This document shows, piece after piece, positions 16,930-25,973 of a stretch of 49,400 bases of DNA. A program made the translations under genes and the position numbers. Source of the DNA: an uncultured bacterium (GTDB taxonomy: Bacteria > Vulcanimicrobiota > CADAWZ01). Every line of letters starts with the position of its first letter. The first letter of the stretch is position 1. Where the stretch lies: positions 1 to 49,400 of the forward strand of contig CADASF010000024.1 in the NCBI GenBank assembly GCA_902790465.1. The letters are read 5' to 3'. The notes below the pieces were generated by a model. That model had not been told where the DNA came from. It saw only the letters and a list, made by a program, of their open reading frames with translations, and did not search any database.

Positions 16930-17712
16930 ATGGATGACTTTGATGATATTCTAAAAGAAAAACCAACAACAAAATCTGGAAAATCTGTAAAATTTGGAAA
17001 AGCAGAAAAGAAAAAAGCAATAACAAGTATTATAATTATGCTTGTTGTAACATATTTAATTTGGGATTATAGAACATTAGCACCTATTCATCTTGGTTTT
17101 CTATCATTACTAATATATCCTATAAAAATGTTCACAGTTTTTCTCCATGAAATCAGTCATGGGCTTATGGCAACATTAAATGGTGGACATATAACATCAA
17201 TAGCATTAGACCCTCGTTTAGGTGGTGTATGTTATTTTACAATGCCCAAATCATGGATAGGAAGCACTTTAACTGCAAGTGCAGGATATTTAGGAAGTAT
17301 ATTTTGGGGCTGTATTATATTGTATTGCTCAATAAGAAAAAACTGGGATAAAAGTATTAACACTTTTATTGGAATTGTAATGTTAATAGTAACAGTATTA
17401 TTTATGAGAGATCTTTTCACAATTATATTCACTGTATTATTTGGTGGATTTATGCTATTATCAGGTTCTAAATTTCCAGATAAAGTAAATGCCTTTATTT
17501 TGAGATATATCGGTCTCGTATCTTGTCTATATGCTTTCTTTGATATCCCTGAAGACCTCATATTTAGAACAGTTACACAAAGTGATTCTTATGCTATAGC
17601 CAAATCAATGGGAATGCCTTTTTTAAGTATTCCAATAGGTATTCTTTGGTTAATATTCTCTGCTTTAGCATTATATTTTACACTAAAAATTACTTTTACA
17701 GAAGAAAAATAG
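16930..17712 (+). CDS. M50B-like membrane zinc metalloprotease
   Basis: From the ATG at 16930 (MDDFDDILKEKPTT, with ggag eight bases upstream) the protein is 260 residues. An acidic/basic cytoplasmic head is followed by about six membrane helices. The zinc motif HEISH (about 73-77, in FLHEISHGLMATLNGG) is that of the M50B-like peptidase family; the downstream LDPRLGGVCYF may contribute the third ligand region. Such proteins cut substrates inside or near the membrane. The gene ends about 30 bp before the left end of the tnpB-deleted element, so its original downstream neighbour has probably been lost. Confidence 0.75.
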   Translation: MDDFDDILKEKPTTKSGKSVKFGKAEKKKAITSIIIMLVVTYLIWDYRTLAPIHLGFLSLLIYPIKMFTVFLHEISHGLMATLNGGHITSIALDPRLGGVCYFTMPKSWIGSTLTASAGYLGSIFWGCIILYCSIRKNWDKSINTFIGIVMLIVTVLFMRDLFTIIFTVLFGGFMLLSGSKFPDKVNAFILRYIGLVSCLYAFFDIPEDLIFRTVTQSDSYAIAKSMGMPFLSIPIGILWLIFSALALYFTLKITFTEEK

Positions 17713-17817
17713 TTGCAATATAGTAATAAAGAGATAAATTTAAGCTCTTAAAAATATAGATAAATATAGTAAAAAGTGCTAAAATATACTCAATAGATTA
17801 TACAGAGGATAAAGAAA

Positions 17818-18072
17818 TTGTTAAAAGCCTTCAAAACTGAAATTAATCCAACTGAAGAACAAAAAGAAATAATCAAGAAAACTATAGGCACTTGTAGATT
17901 TGTGTATAATTTCTATATTGCTCATAATAAAGAACGATATAATAATGGAGAAAAATTCTTACATTATAAAAAATTTAGTGTTTGGCTTAACAATGAATTT
18001 ATTCCCAATAATCCTAAGTTTAAATGGATTAAAGAGGTTTACTCTGATGCAAAAATCTACAGAATAGCATAA
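17818..18072 (+). pseudogene. tnpB with in-frame internal deletion
   Basis: Residues 1-77 (MLKAFKTEINPTEEQKEIIK through WIKEVYS) are the typical N-terminus of an IS605 OrfB/TnpB. They are joined directly to DAKIYRIA and a stop, which resembles the last residues of full-length members of this subfamily. The whole RuvC and zinc-ribbon region, roughly 280 residues, is missing, so the product cannot cut DNA. It starts at TTG after gaggataaagaa. The joint is in frame, which may be chance or may mean that the short N-terminal protein is tolerated. Confidence 0.75.
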
Positions 18073-18250
18073 TCACGCAACTGTAGATATCTACCGAAGG
18101 CTTTTAATTCGGGAATTAACGACTGTGGAGTGTACAAGAACTTGTGAGTAGTATGATATTAATATCTACAAAAGCATACACGCAAAATATAGAAATATCC
18201 GTGAGGATTTCAAGTCCATTATGTGAGTATATTTAATCACATTTTGAGTA
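18073..18250 (+). ncRNA. Putative orphan omega RNA of the deleted element
   Basis: The bases from the tnpB-remnant stop to the element end keep a structured, non-coding tail. It includes ggcttttaattcgggaatt and the terminal hairpin 18221-18242, in the position where TnpB elements encode their guide scaffold. If transcribed, its guide would start near 18251, inside the broken giant-pilin gene. Function would need a related TnpB from elsewhere; the intact tnpB in this window belongs to another subfamily. Confidence 0.4.
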
Positions 18251-19048
18251 GCAGAAAATACGAATGTAGCAGAGACAAGCAAACTTGGAATTTATTCAGG
18301 AATGACAATTAAAATGGGAGCTCCTGATGGAGAGACAAAAGAAAATTTGCTTGAATTACACAATAAAATAAAATATTTATTATGTAACGAAAATGGAAAT
18401 AGTGTCAAAGAGATAGTAGATAAAACACTTTATCAAAAAGATGAAAAAAAGCCAATTACAGTTACTAAAGATGATTTGGGAAGATTTGCTACAGAAAGAT
18501 CATCCAATTCAGAAGTTAAAGATGATGATTTAAGTGAATTATCTAAATCTATTGCTGAAGATTACAAGAAGCCTATTTTACTTTCAAAATTGATGGGAAA
18601 ATACTATGGATTTGAAAGTAGAGAGGCAGAAGATTATATTCAAGAAATAATTGAGAGAAACTGCATTTATGATGAAAGTATAAAAAAATATAAACTGCCT
18701 GAAAAGGAAGATGATATAAAAATTATGTCGAGAAATTCTTCAAGTTTCAGTGGTGTTTTATATGCCTGTGGGGGATTTAAATGTGATGCAGAAAAAAACG
18801 ACATTGTAATAAATGGCTCTATTGTTACTTATGGAGCAGATCCAAAAACTAATTCTCCAGGTTCAGGAAGTGGATTGGTAAGCTTGTCAAGCTCAGATAT
18901 GCTAAATATAAGCGATTATGGTAATATTGAAATATATAATTGCAAAGACTTTTCAATAGTATATGATTCAAGTGATTTTGCTGCTTTTGTAAATAAAATT
19001 TCTAAAAAACCTGTAAATTTATCAGGGATATATTCAAACAAATTATAA
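18251..19048 (+). pseudogene. C-terminal fragment of a giant PilX/GspK-like pilin
   Basis: From 18251 the frame reads AENTNVAETSKLGIYSG and continues to KYYGFESREAEDYIQE, SFSGVLYACGGFKCDAE, NCKDFSIVYDSSDFAAFV and the C-terminal GIYSNKL. Each block aligns with the last quarter of the intact giant pilins at 22177, 25974, 28913 and 33179. The N-terminal 600-700 residues, including the pilin helix and export signal, are absent, replaced by the mobile element. An ATG at 18302 could start a 248-residue product, but without a signal it would stay in the cytoplasm. I treat it as a remnant. Confidence 0.8.
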
Positions 19049-19066
19049 TAACGAGGAGATTCTCTT

Positions 19067-19717
19067 ATGTTTATAATAAAAAAGAAAAAAGCTAAAAAAG
19101 GCGTAAGTTTTTATGAACTCGTCATATCTCTTTTTCTAATAAACTTAGTAATTTTTTCTGTTTTATCTGTGATCACTATGCTTTTAAGAGGAAGTATGCA
19201 TGTAAATGAAAACTCTAAGGGAGCAGTTGCAGCAAATTCTATAATGAATTTATACATGAGTGATAGTGTAAAAGAAAAAGACACAGAAGAATCATTAACA
19301 TCTACCCCCTCAGAATCAGAAGATACTGATGAGAACAGCAAAATAGAAAAAAATAAAGTTTCTGAAATAGAATTTGCAGGTATTAAATATTATTATCTTA
19401 TAGAAGAAACTTGGATCAAAAAAAGCGAAGATGGAAAACCTGGTTTAAATAATGTTAAATTGACAGTTTCTTTGAATGAAAAATTTAAAACAGATACACA
19501 AGCATATTTAAAAAAACCAGATGAACAAGATATAACAATAACAACTTTAAGAGTTTGTGATAAGACTGAAGATGGATTAAAACAATTTACAGATAGCTCA
19601 ACTGGTGGATCATCTGGTGGAAGTACTGGAGAAACAACAAGCAATTCTGGAAATGATAGTACATTATATGCCAAAGAAGAAGAATTACCTACTGGATATA
19701 ACTCTTCAAATACCTAA
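19067..19717 (+). CDS. PilV/GspI-like minor pilin
   Basis: The 216-residue prepilin has the cleavage motif KKG-VSFYEL, with Glu at +5 of the mature protein, then a hydrophobic helix (VISLFLINLVIFSVLSVITM). A basic leader (MFIIKKKKAKK) precedes it. The globular part is acidic and Ser/Thr-rich, with a Gly/Ser-rich tail (GGSSGGSTGETTSNSGN). It is the only member of this type in the array. ggag precedes the start and the upstream fragment is 18 bp away. The presence of Glu5 suggests normal entry into a pilus or pseudopilus. Confidence 0.8.
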   Translation: MFIIKKKKAKKGVSFYELVISLFLINLVIFSVLSVITMLLRGSMHVNENSKGAVAANSIMNLYMSDSVKEKDTEESLTSTPSESEDTDENSKIEKNKVSEIEFAGIKYYYLIEETWIKKSEDGKPGLNNVKLTVSLNEKFKTDTQAYLKKPDEQDITITTLRVCDKTEDGLKQFTDSSTGGSSGGSTGETTSNSGNDSTLYAKEEELPTGYNSSNT

Positions 19718-19761
19718 AAGCAAAAATCAACACAATGTATATTATGTAAATTAAAAAATAT

Positions 19762-20493
19762 ATGAAACAAATTAAAATATTTTTATTAACAATAACTTTT
19801 ATATTAATTTCTTTTGTATCTGTTTTTGCAAAAAATGAAGTATATGACTTAAATTATGTTCTTCAATTAAAAGGCGGTTTTCCATATACAATAGAACAAT
19901 ATGCAAAAGAACAGGGTATGACACTTGAACATTTTTTATATTTGGAAAATCATTCTTCTTATTCTATCTTAGAAGATGATCTAAAAAAAATATATGAAAT
20001 ACGCCTAAAACAGATAAAGCCTGACAGCAATACATTAATGCAAAAACTTGTTACATTGGGAAAAATGGAAAAATATTTAAATGGAGATATTAAATCTCCG
20101 CAGGGATTTATTTCTGTATGTGCTGATTTAGTCCATTGCAGAACTGTTGCAGATTTCTATTATACTTTAAGAATGGATTATCCACATACCGAATACAGCC
20201 CTGATGATGAAGCTATCGGCATAATAAGATTTAAAGCATCAAATTTAGACAAATGTTTTATACCATTTAATAAAAACTTAGGTGGAACTTATGAAAGCCC
20301 CTACCCTTTCCCATTTACTGGACACGGATTTACGGCTGGAGGAAATGGTAGATGGGGTTCTCCAGAATGGGTAATACTTGAACCTGTAAAACTCTTAAAA
20401 GGTTCTGCTATATTTGAATTACGAAAAGATGGAACAGAAATTTTAAGAGGTATATATGACGAAAAATTAAAAAAATTTAAGAGAGTAAAATGA
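19762..20493 (+). CDS. Secreted protein of unknown function inside the pilin array
   Basis: The 243-residue protein has a Sec signal peptide (MKQIKIFLLTITFILISFVS, cleaved near FA-KN) and no pilin motif. The middle is helical. The last 80 residues look like a compact enzyme-like fold: GIIRFKASNLDKCFIPFNKN, then PFTGHGFTAGGNGRWGSPEW, then IFELRKDGTEILRGIYD. This layout reminds me of small toxin or ADP-ribosyltransferase-like domains, but I cannot name a family or a catalytic set. Its stop overlaps the next pilin start by ATGA, so it is translated with the pilins. Possible roles are effector, pilus-associated enzyme or assembly factor. Confidence 0.6.
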   Translation: MKQIKIFLLTITFILISFVSVFAKNEVYDLNYVLQLKGGFPYTIEQYAKEQGMTLEHFLYLENHSSYSILEDDLKKIYEIRLKQIKPDSNTLMQKLVTLGKMEKYLNGDIKSPQGFISVCADLVHCRTVADFYYTLRMDYPHTEYSPDDEAIGIIRFKASNLDKCFIPFNKNLGGTYESPYPFPFTGHGFTAGGNGRWGSPEWVILEPVKLLKGSAIFELRKDGTEILRGIYDEKLKKFKRVK

Positions 20494-21314
20494 AAAACAA
20501 TATATTGTACAAAAAAGGAATTACACTTTTTGAAACATTGATATCGACTATTGTATTTGGCATTATAATGATATTGATGTTTCAAATGTCTTCCTCATTT
20601 TTTAAACTTTTTAGTGCAAATGAATCTGAACAAGCTGCAAATTCTAACTTCATAAAAATATATAAACAAATGCACAAAGAATTTATAATAACAGATTCAA
20701 GATATATATATACATATAATAGAAAATTCGACAATACATATCATAATATAGCAAATAGATGGATTGTATTTCCTGTTCCAACAGATGATCAAGGACATCT
20801 AAAAGGTGAAGGAAATAGTTTCAATTGGAAACGAATCTTCATATATTATTTAAGTTGTACAAATTCAAGTTGCACAGAATGTAAAAAATATTTTCAAAAA
20901 CCTAATGAAAAATTAAAATACTGTCCAGATAAAAATTTGATAAGACTGAGTTATGAATATATTGGTTCAAATGACAAAAATTTTTTCGCTTTAGCATTAT
21001 ATACATTGTGTAATGATATAAATTCTTATACTTTAAATTATGACGGTTCATTTCCAAAAGCTAAAGAATATGATATAAGTGGATACGGCAAACATAACAT
21101 TTTTAAATACCAAAGCAAAAAAATCATAGCAACCGATATCCTTGATATGATAGTTAAAACTTCTAATAAAAATATTAAAATTGCTATATCTACAGTAAAA
21201 AAAGATGAAGCAAACAAAAATATGAAATATGGTAAAGATGATTTTACAACAGAACAATTTTCAAGATATGTCAGTAATTTTGAATTTAGTATAAATACAA
21301 GAAACAACAATTAA
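20490..21314 (+). CDS. PulJ-like minor pilin with four-cysteine motif (J1)
   Basis: This is a 274-residue prepilin with cleavage at KKG-ITLFETL, Glu5 present and helix ISTIVFGIIMILMFQMSS. The globular region has RWIVFPVPTDDQ, then a cluster CTNSSCTEC and a later YCPDK, giving four conserved cysteines. A segment KKIIATDILDM and the tail SNFEFSINTRN complete the shared pattern. Three further J-type genes follow in the array. The cysteines should form disulfides or bind metal outside the cytoplasm. ATGA overlap with the preceding gene indicates translational coupling. Confidence 0.85.
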   Translation: MKNNILYKKGITLFETLISTIVFGIIMILMFQMSSSFFKLFSANESEQAANSNFIKIYKQMHKEFIITDSRYIYTYNRKFDNTYHNIANRWIVFPVPTDDQGHLKGEGNSFNWKRIFIYYLSCTNSSCTECKKYFQKPNEKLKYCPDKNLIRLSYEYIGSNDKNFFALALYTLCNDINSYTLNYDGSFPKAKEYDISGYGKHNIFKYQSKKIIATDILDMIVKTSNKNIKIAISTVKKDEANKNMKYGKDDFTTEQFSRYVSNFEFSINTRNNN

Positions 21315-21342
21315 CTTTTTAAGCTAAAACCAAGGGTGAATA

Positions 21343-22155
21343 ATGAAAAATAGAAGTAATAAAAAAGGAATTACACTTTTTGAAACATTGGTATCAACTA
21401 TTGTATTTGGTATCATAATGATATTAATGTTTCAAATGTCTTCTGAATTTTTTAAAGTGTTTACAACTTCAACTTCAAAGCAATCTATGAATAGTAAATT
21501 CATCAAAGCATATACACAAATGCACAAAGAATTATTGATCACAGATGCCAAATATATATTTACCTATAAAACCAAATCTAAAAATATGAAATCAAGATGG
21601 ATATTATTTCCAAGTCCAACAGATAAAGATTCTATTATAAAAAGTGAGGGAAGCTCTTTTAATTGGCAACGAATATATATTTATTATTTAGTCTGTACCA
21701 ATACTTCTTGTTCAGAATGTCTTGGTAAACCAACAACAAGAGAAGACCCTTATAAATATTGTTCTGATAAAGAATTAATAAGGCTTATTTATGATTATAC
21801 TGGTTCAAATAACAAATATCCATTCGCTTCTTCAATGTCAGCAATAGCAGATGATATATCTAATTATACTCTGCCTTATAACAGTATTCTATTTCCAAAT
21901 ATTATTGAATATGAAATAAATGGCGATAAAACAAAAACAACAATAGGAAAATTTGTAGAAAAAAGAATTATTGCAACTGACATACTAGATATGGGTATAA
22001 AAGTAAAAGAAAACAATGTAAAAGTAATGCTTTCAGCTGTTAGAAAAGATGACATAAAAAAAGTAGTGAATTATGGAACTACTGATTTCACAGACGAATC
22101 TAATTCAAAATTTGTCGATAAAATTGAATTTACAATAATAACAAGAAATACTTAA
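21343..22155 (+). CDS. PulJ-like minor pilin with four-cysteine motif (J2)
   Basis: This 270-residue prepilin is processed at KKG-ITLFETL and keeps Glu5. The cysteine cluster is CTNTSCSEC with KYCSDK later, and the late blocks EKRIIATDILDM and KIEFTIITRNT match J1. The first 80 or so coding bases after the leader are almost the same as in J1 despite divergence further on. It directly follows J1 without a giant pilin between them, which suggests that a giant gene was lost or a J gene was duplicated. It lies 21 bp before giant pilin K1, its likely partner. Confidence 0.85.
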   Translation: MKNRSNKKGITLFETLVSTIVFGIIMILMFQMSSEFFKVFTTSTSKQSMNSKFIKAYTQMHKELLITDAKYIFTYKTKSKNMKSRWILFPSPTDKDSIIKSEGSSFNWQRIYIYYLVCTNTSCSECLGKPTTREDPYKYCSDKELIRLIYDYTGSNNKYPFASSMSAIADDISNYTLPYNSILFPNIIEYEINGDKTKTTIGKFVEKRIIATDILDMGIKVKENNVKVMLSAVRKDDIKKVVNYGTTDFTDESNSKFVDKIEFTIITRNT

Positions 22156-22176
22156 TACTTAAGGATAAATATTACT

Positions 22177-25110
22177 ATGAAAAACAACAAAAAAGGAATG
22201 TTTTTAATATATGTGCTTTTTACCGCAGTATTGATAACAATATTTTTATTGACAGCTGTAGGAAATCTGCAAAATACATATTTTCAAACAAAAAAATTTT
22301 TGGGAGAAAATAAAGCATATTGGGTTGCAGAGGCAGGAATACAATACTGTGAATATAAATTAAAGACAGACCTTGGTTGGCCTTTTGTAAATACAAGAAC
22401 AACAGATAATAACCAAACAGGAACAGAAACATTTGGCAAATTTACTGTAACATCATCTTTGATAAATGGAAATAAAGGTTATCTTATTCATGGAACATGT
22501 GAAGAAGATTCAGAAGAATTTTGTATATATTTTTCAAAAAGAAAATCAAAAACAGATACAAATTTAGTACCAATGAGCTTTCCTTCTACCCCTTCAAATA
22601 TATCTTACTGCTCATATAATTCAGTAGCAGAAGGAAATTTAGATAACATAATGCAAAATAACAATATTGAATATTCAGATATTCAATTTACTGTGAGTAA
22701 ATCACCAGAATATAAAACTGTTATAATAACTCCAAGTATATATATTACATCTGATGGAAGATGTAGAGGACATAGAGCTGTAATAGAAAAAATGTTTGTA
22801 CCCGATTATGGAAACACAAATTATGGTGGTGGAATATACGCAGGAGGAGACATTGACATAAGTTTAGTAAATCAAAATAATAGTATAAAAGTCAATCAAA
22901 TATCAAATGCACATCCCAAAGTATATTGTAAAAAAAATGTAAAAATTGCAAGAAATAGTGAGTGGATAAACGCTCCAATGTCTTATACAACAAATAACAC
23001 ATCAAATTATTCATTTCCTTTTTCTATATCAGATGGTACTATATACATGAACAATCTTCCTTATATATTTGAAATAAAACAACAAGCTCACAATGGGAAA
23101 AACCATGGAATAGACACAATAACAAATAACGGTAATCTAAATAATGGAAATGCAGATTTAAAGCAACAATACGGAATTAACATTGAAAAATACACAGAAT
23201 CAGATGAAGACCTTTTTCCACAAGTTACTTGGAAAGATATAGAAGTTATTAAACAAAAAGAAGAAGGATCAAAAGATAAAGATGGCAAGAACATTCTTGA
23301 AAATATAAATGGTGGAAGTTATATATCAATATTCAACGAAGATGAAGGAAATTACGATCTAATCTGGCTACCAGACAATTTTTTAAGAGAAAATGGAGAA
23401 CCAGATGAAGAAGTAATAGAAAAATGTAAACGGAGAATTACAGAAGAAGAAGAAAAAGAAATAAGCAATATATTAAGTGATAGAAATAATTATAATAGAG
23501 ATGGTAAATTTATAGCTAAGGATAAATTAGCTGCGGCCAATCAAAAATTAAATGCTCTAGTACAAAGTTCCAGCAAAATAATAAAAAATTTTGCAGAACG
23601 AGGTGGTGGAAAAATTATATGTACTAGCGATGCAGATAATAAAGATAAAAAGTCTGAACTTATAAATAAAATAATAAATAAAAATACTGAGTTTCAAGTT
23701 CTAAGTAGTGATATATTTTCTATAAAAACGGTTGAGGTTACTACCATAAAAAAATTCGAGAAAAAAGACAATGATGAAAATAAATATGATATAGAATATG
23801 AATCAAAAAAGACTCCAATTATAACAGTAAAAAAATCAATAGCATTAAATGGAAATAGTAATTTAAATTTATTAACTTTTTATCTAGATACTCAAGCTCA
23901 TACCTCAAATAATTCAGATGGTTCTGGCTCATCAAGTACTTCATATTCATTTAATTTTTCAATAGCTGACGATATCTCAACAGATTTAATTCTCGATAAA
24001 AAAGTAACAGGTTTTAATGAATCTTATGAACTTGCCAAAGGTACTAAAGATAATAATTTAATAATTGGAGACGGCGTAAATATTTATTCAAACGGTTCTG
24101 TTATAATAAATGGAAAATTATCTGGTAAAGGGCAAATATTTTCAAAAAAGAATATGTTTTTTAAAGCAGGAACACAATTAAACACGAGTAATTATGAAGA
24201 TATAACAAAAGAATTTGATCCTATGACTCATACTTATAAAATAACAGACATAAAAGAAAAAGAAAATATTGGAGAAATAAGCAAATTAGCCCTTTACTCA
24301 AAAGGAACTATGATGATGAATTCTCCAAGTGGTGAAAGTGAAGAAAATTTAAAAGAATTACACAATAAAATTAAAAATTTATTGACAGGAAAAGATTCCA
24401 CAGGAGAAAAAAAGCTCAATAAAATTGAAGCTTCAACTACAAAAGAAATAGTAAACAATCTCTTATATACTGAAGTTAAAGTAAATGCAGGAGATTTATC
24501 AAGAATTGCTTCATCTATTATTCAAGACAAAACAACTCCCAATTCATCTAAAAATCAAACAACAATTACATCAGCAATAATTGTAAATGATATGGATGAG
24601 CCAATATCTCTATTAAAATTGATGAGAAAATACTATGGATTTGAAGAGAGAGAAGCAAAAAATTATATTGAAGAAATAGTAAAAAGAAATTGTATTTATA
24701 ACGAAGGAACAGATACATTTAAAATGCCTGAGGAGTATGATCAAATAAAAATAATATCGACAAGAGGTTCTTCAAGTTATAGCGGTTTAATTTATGCCTG
24801 TGGTGGATTTATATGTAATGCAGAAAATAACAATATCGTAATAAATGGAACAATAGTATCTTATGGGGCAGATCCTGCTTCATCTGCTGTACCAGGTTCT
24901 AAAGGTGGATTAGATGATGATTTATTAACAATAAAAAACAAAGACAATAAAACAGTCGTTGATTTTACAAGTAAACCTGGAACTATTAAAATTACTGATT
25001 GTAAAGATTTTTCTGTTGTATATGATTCAACAGATCTTGCAAGTTTTGTACACAAATATTCTTCAAATAAGCCAATAAATTTATCAACTATATATTGTAA
25101 CAAATTATGA
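22177..25110 (+). CDS. Giant PilX/GspK-like pilin lacking Glu5 (K1)
   Basis: This 977-residue prepilin has a short leader and NKKG-MFLIYVLFTAVLI; position 5 of the mature chain is not Glu. Lack of Glu5 is characteristic of GspK/PilX tip-type subunits. The motif AYWVAEAGIQYCEYKLK (about 47-63) is the PilX-family signature. The middle holds Ser/Asn-rich strands; IIGDGVNIYSNGSVIINGKL and YACGGFICNAENNNIVINGT look like parallel beta-helix rungs. The C-terminus is NLSTIYCNKL-like. Usual PilX or GspK are 150-350 residues, so this is very large. Its end overlaps J3 by ATGA. Confidence 0.82.
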   Translation: MKNNKKGMFLIYVLFTAVLITIFLLTAVGNLQNTYFQTKKFLGENKAYWVAEAGIQYCEYKLKTDLGWPFVNTRTTDNNQTGTETFGKFTVTSSLINGNKGYLIHGTCEEDSEEFCIYFSKRKSKTDTNLVPMSFPSTPSNISYCSYNSVAEGNLDNIMQNNNIEYSDIQFTVSKSPEYKTVIITPSIYITSDGRCRGHRAVIEKMFVPDYGNTNYGGGIYAGGDIDISLVNQNNSIKVNQISNAHPKVYCKKNVKIARNSEWINAPMSYTTNNTSNYSFPFSISDGTIYMNNLPYIFEIKQQAHNGKNHGIDTITNNGNLNNGNADLKQQYGINIEKYTESDEDLFPQVTWKDIEVIKQKEEGSKDKDGKNILENINGGSYISIFNEDEGNYDLIWLPDNFLRENGEPDEEVIEKCKRRITEEEEKEISNILSDRNNYNRDGKFIAKDKLAAANQKLNALVQSSSKIIKNFAERGGGKIICTSDADNKDKKSELINKIINKNTEFQVLSSDIFSIKTVEVTTIKKFEKKDNDENKYDIEYESKKTPIITVKKSIALNGNSNLNLLTFYLDTQAHTSNNSDGSGSSSTSYSFNFSIADDISTDLILDKKVTGFNESYELAKGTKDNNLIIGDGVNIYSNGSVIINGKLSGKGQIFSKKNMFFKAGTQLNTSNYEDITKEFDPMTHTYKITDIKEKENIGEISKLALYSKGTMMMNSPSGESEENLKELHNKIKNLLTGKDSTGEKKLNKIEASTTKEIVNNLLYTEVKVNAGDLSRIASSIIQDKTTPNSSKNQTTITSAIIVNDMDEPISLLKLMRKYYGFEEREAKNYIEEIVKRNCIYNEGTDTFKMPEEYDQIKIISTRGSSSYSGLIYACGGFICNAENNNIVINGTIVSYGADPASSAVPGSKGGLDDDLLTIKNKDNKTVVDFTSKPGTIKITDCKDFSVVYDSTDLASFVHKYSSNKPINLSTIYCNKL

Positions 25111-25934
25111 AAATAAATAAAATTTACAAAAAAGGAATTACACTTTTTGAAACATTGATTTCTACTATAATTTTTGGTATTATAATGATATTGATGTTTC
25201 AAATGTCTTCTGCTTTTTTTAAACTATTTAGTGCTTCTGAATCACAACAATCTGTAAATTCAAAATTTATCAAAGCATATAATCTAATGCAGAGAGAATT
25301 TATGGTAACAGATGCAAAAAATTTATACACATACAAATATAAATTTGAAAGTGGTTATAAAAATATAAAAAATAGATGGATTGTCTTCCCTGTACCAACA
25401 AATAAAAGCGGACAATTTCAAGGCGAAGGCAATTCATTTAATTGGAAAAGAATATTTATATATTATTTAATTTGTACAAATCCAGAATGCACAGAATGCA
25501 ACAAGACATTTTTAAACCTAGAAGAATCATATAAGCATTGTTCAGATAAACAATTAATCAGATTGATATATGATTACAATGGTTCAAATGACAGAAATTT
25601 CTTTGCTTCTGCATTATATACATTTTGCGATGATATAACATCTTATATATTAAGCTATGATAGTACATTTCCAAATAATAAAACATATAAAATAGTAAAT
25701 TACAATCAAGAAAAAAATATTTTCAAATTTGCGGAAAAGAAAATCATAGCAACTGATATTTTTGATTTAAATATTAAACAAGACCAAAAAAATGTTACTA
25801 TTTTGCTTAGTTCGTTAAAAAAAGAAGAAATAAAAAAAGAAATTACTTATGAAACAACAGATTTTACAAAAAAAGAAAATTCAAAATATATAAATAAATT
25901 TGAATTTACTATAAATACAAGAAATAGCGATTAA
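25107..25934 (+). CDS. PulJ-like minor pilin with four-cysteine motif (J3)
   Basis: This 275-residue prepilin has KKG-ITLFETLISTIIFG with Glu5. The globular part has RWIVFPVPTNKS, the cysteine cluster CTNPECTEC and then KHCSDK. The late blocks EKKIIATDIFDL and KFEFTINTRN match the family. It is translationally coupled to K1 by ATGA and lies 39 bp before K2. The order giant pilin, J, giant pilin suggests repeating gene modules rather than one set of minor pilins. Confidence 0.85.
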   Translation: MKINKIYKKGITLFETLISTIIFGIIMILMFQMSSAFFKLFSASESQQSVNSKFIKAYNLMQREFMVTDAKNLYTYKYKFESGYKNIKNRWIVFPVPTNKSGQFQGEGNSFNWKRIFIYYLICTNPECTECNKTFLNLEESYKHCSDKQLIRLIYDYNGSNDRNFFASALYTFCDDITSYILSYDSTFPNNKTYKIVNYNQEKNIFKFAEKKIIATDIFDLNIKQDQKNVTILLSSLKKEEIKKEITYETTDFTKKENSKYINKFEFTINTRNSD

Positions 25935-25973
25935 AATTTATAAATAATAACAATATTTAAAGGTAAAATTATT

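Larger units (their letters stand above)
17743..18250 (+). mobile_element. Internally deleted IS605-type element with retained ends
   Basis: The left end may start at the imperfect stem agctctt/aagtgct (17743-17749, 17774-17780). The right end holds a hairpin atgtga/tcacat (18221-18242) followed by ttttgagta. Between them lie an 84-codon tnpB fusion of the two protein ends and a roughly 180-nt structured tail. The next base (18251) resumes the frame of a giant pilin-like gene. The element therefore looks like a miniature derivative lying in, or bordering a deletion of, the pilin gene. Confidence 0.7.

Noticed and set aside
17818-18072. Short functional regulator protein
   Set aside because: The sequence is clearly the two ends of a TnpB joined; function of the short product cannot be supported from sequence, so it is listed as a pseudogene.
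18302-19048. An independent 248-residue gene starting at the ATG
   Set aside because: The frame is open and homologous upstream to 18251, where the mobile element cuts in; the whole is best read as the end of a broken giant pilin gene.
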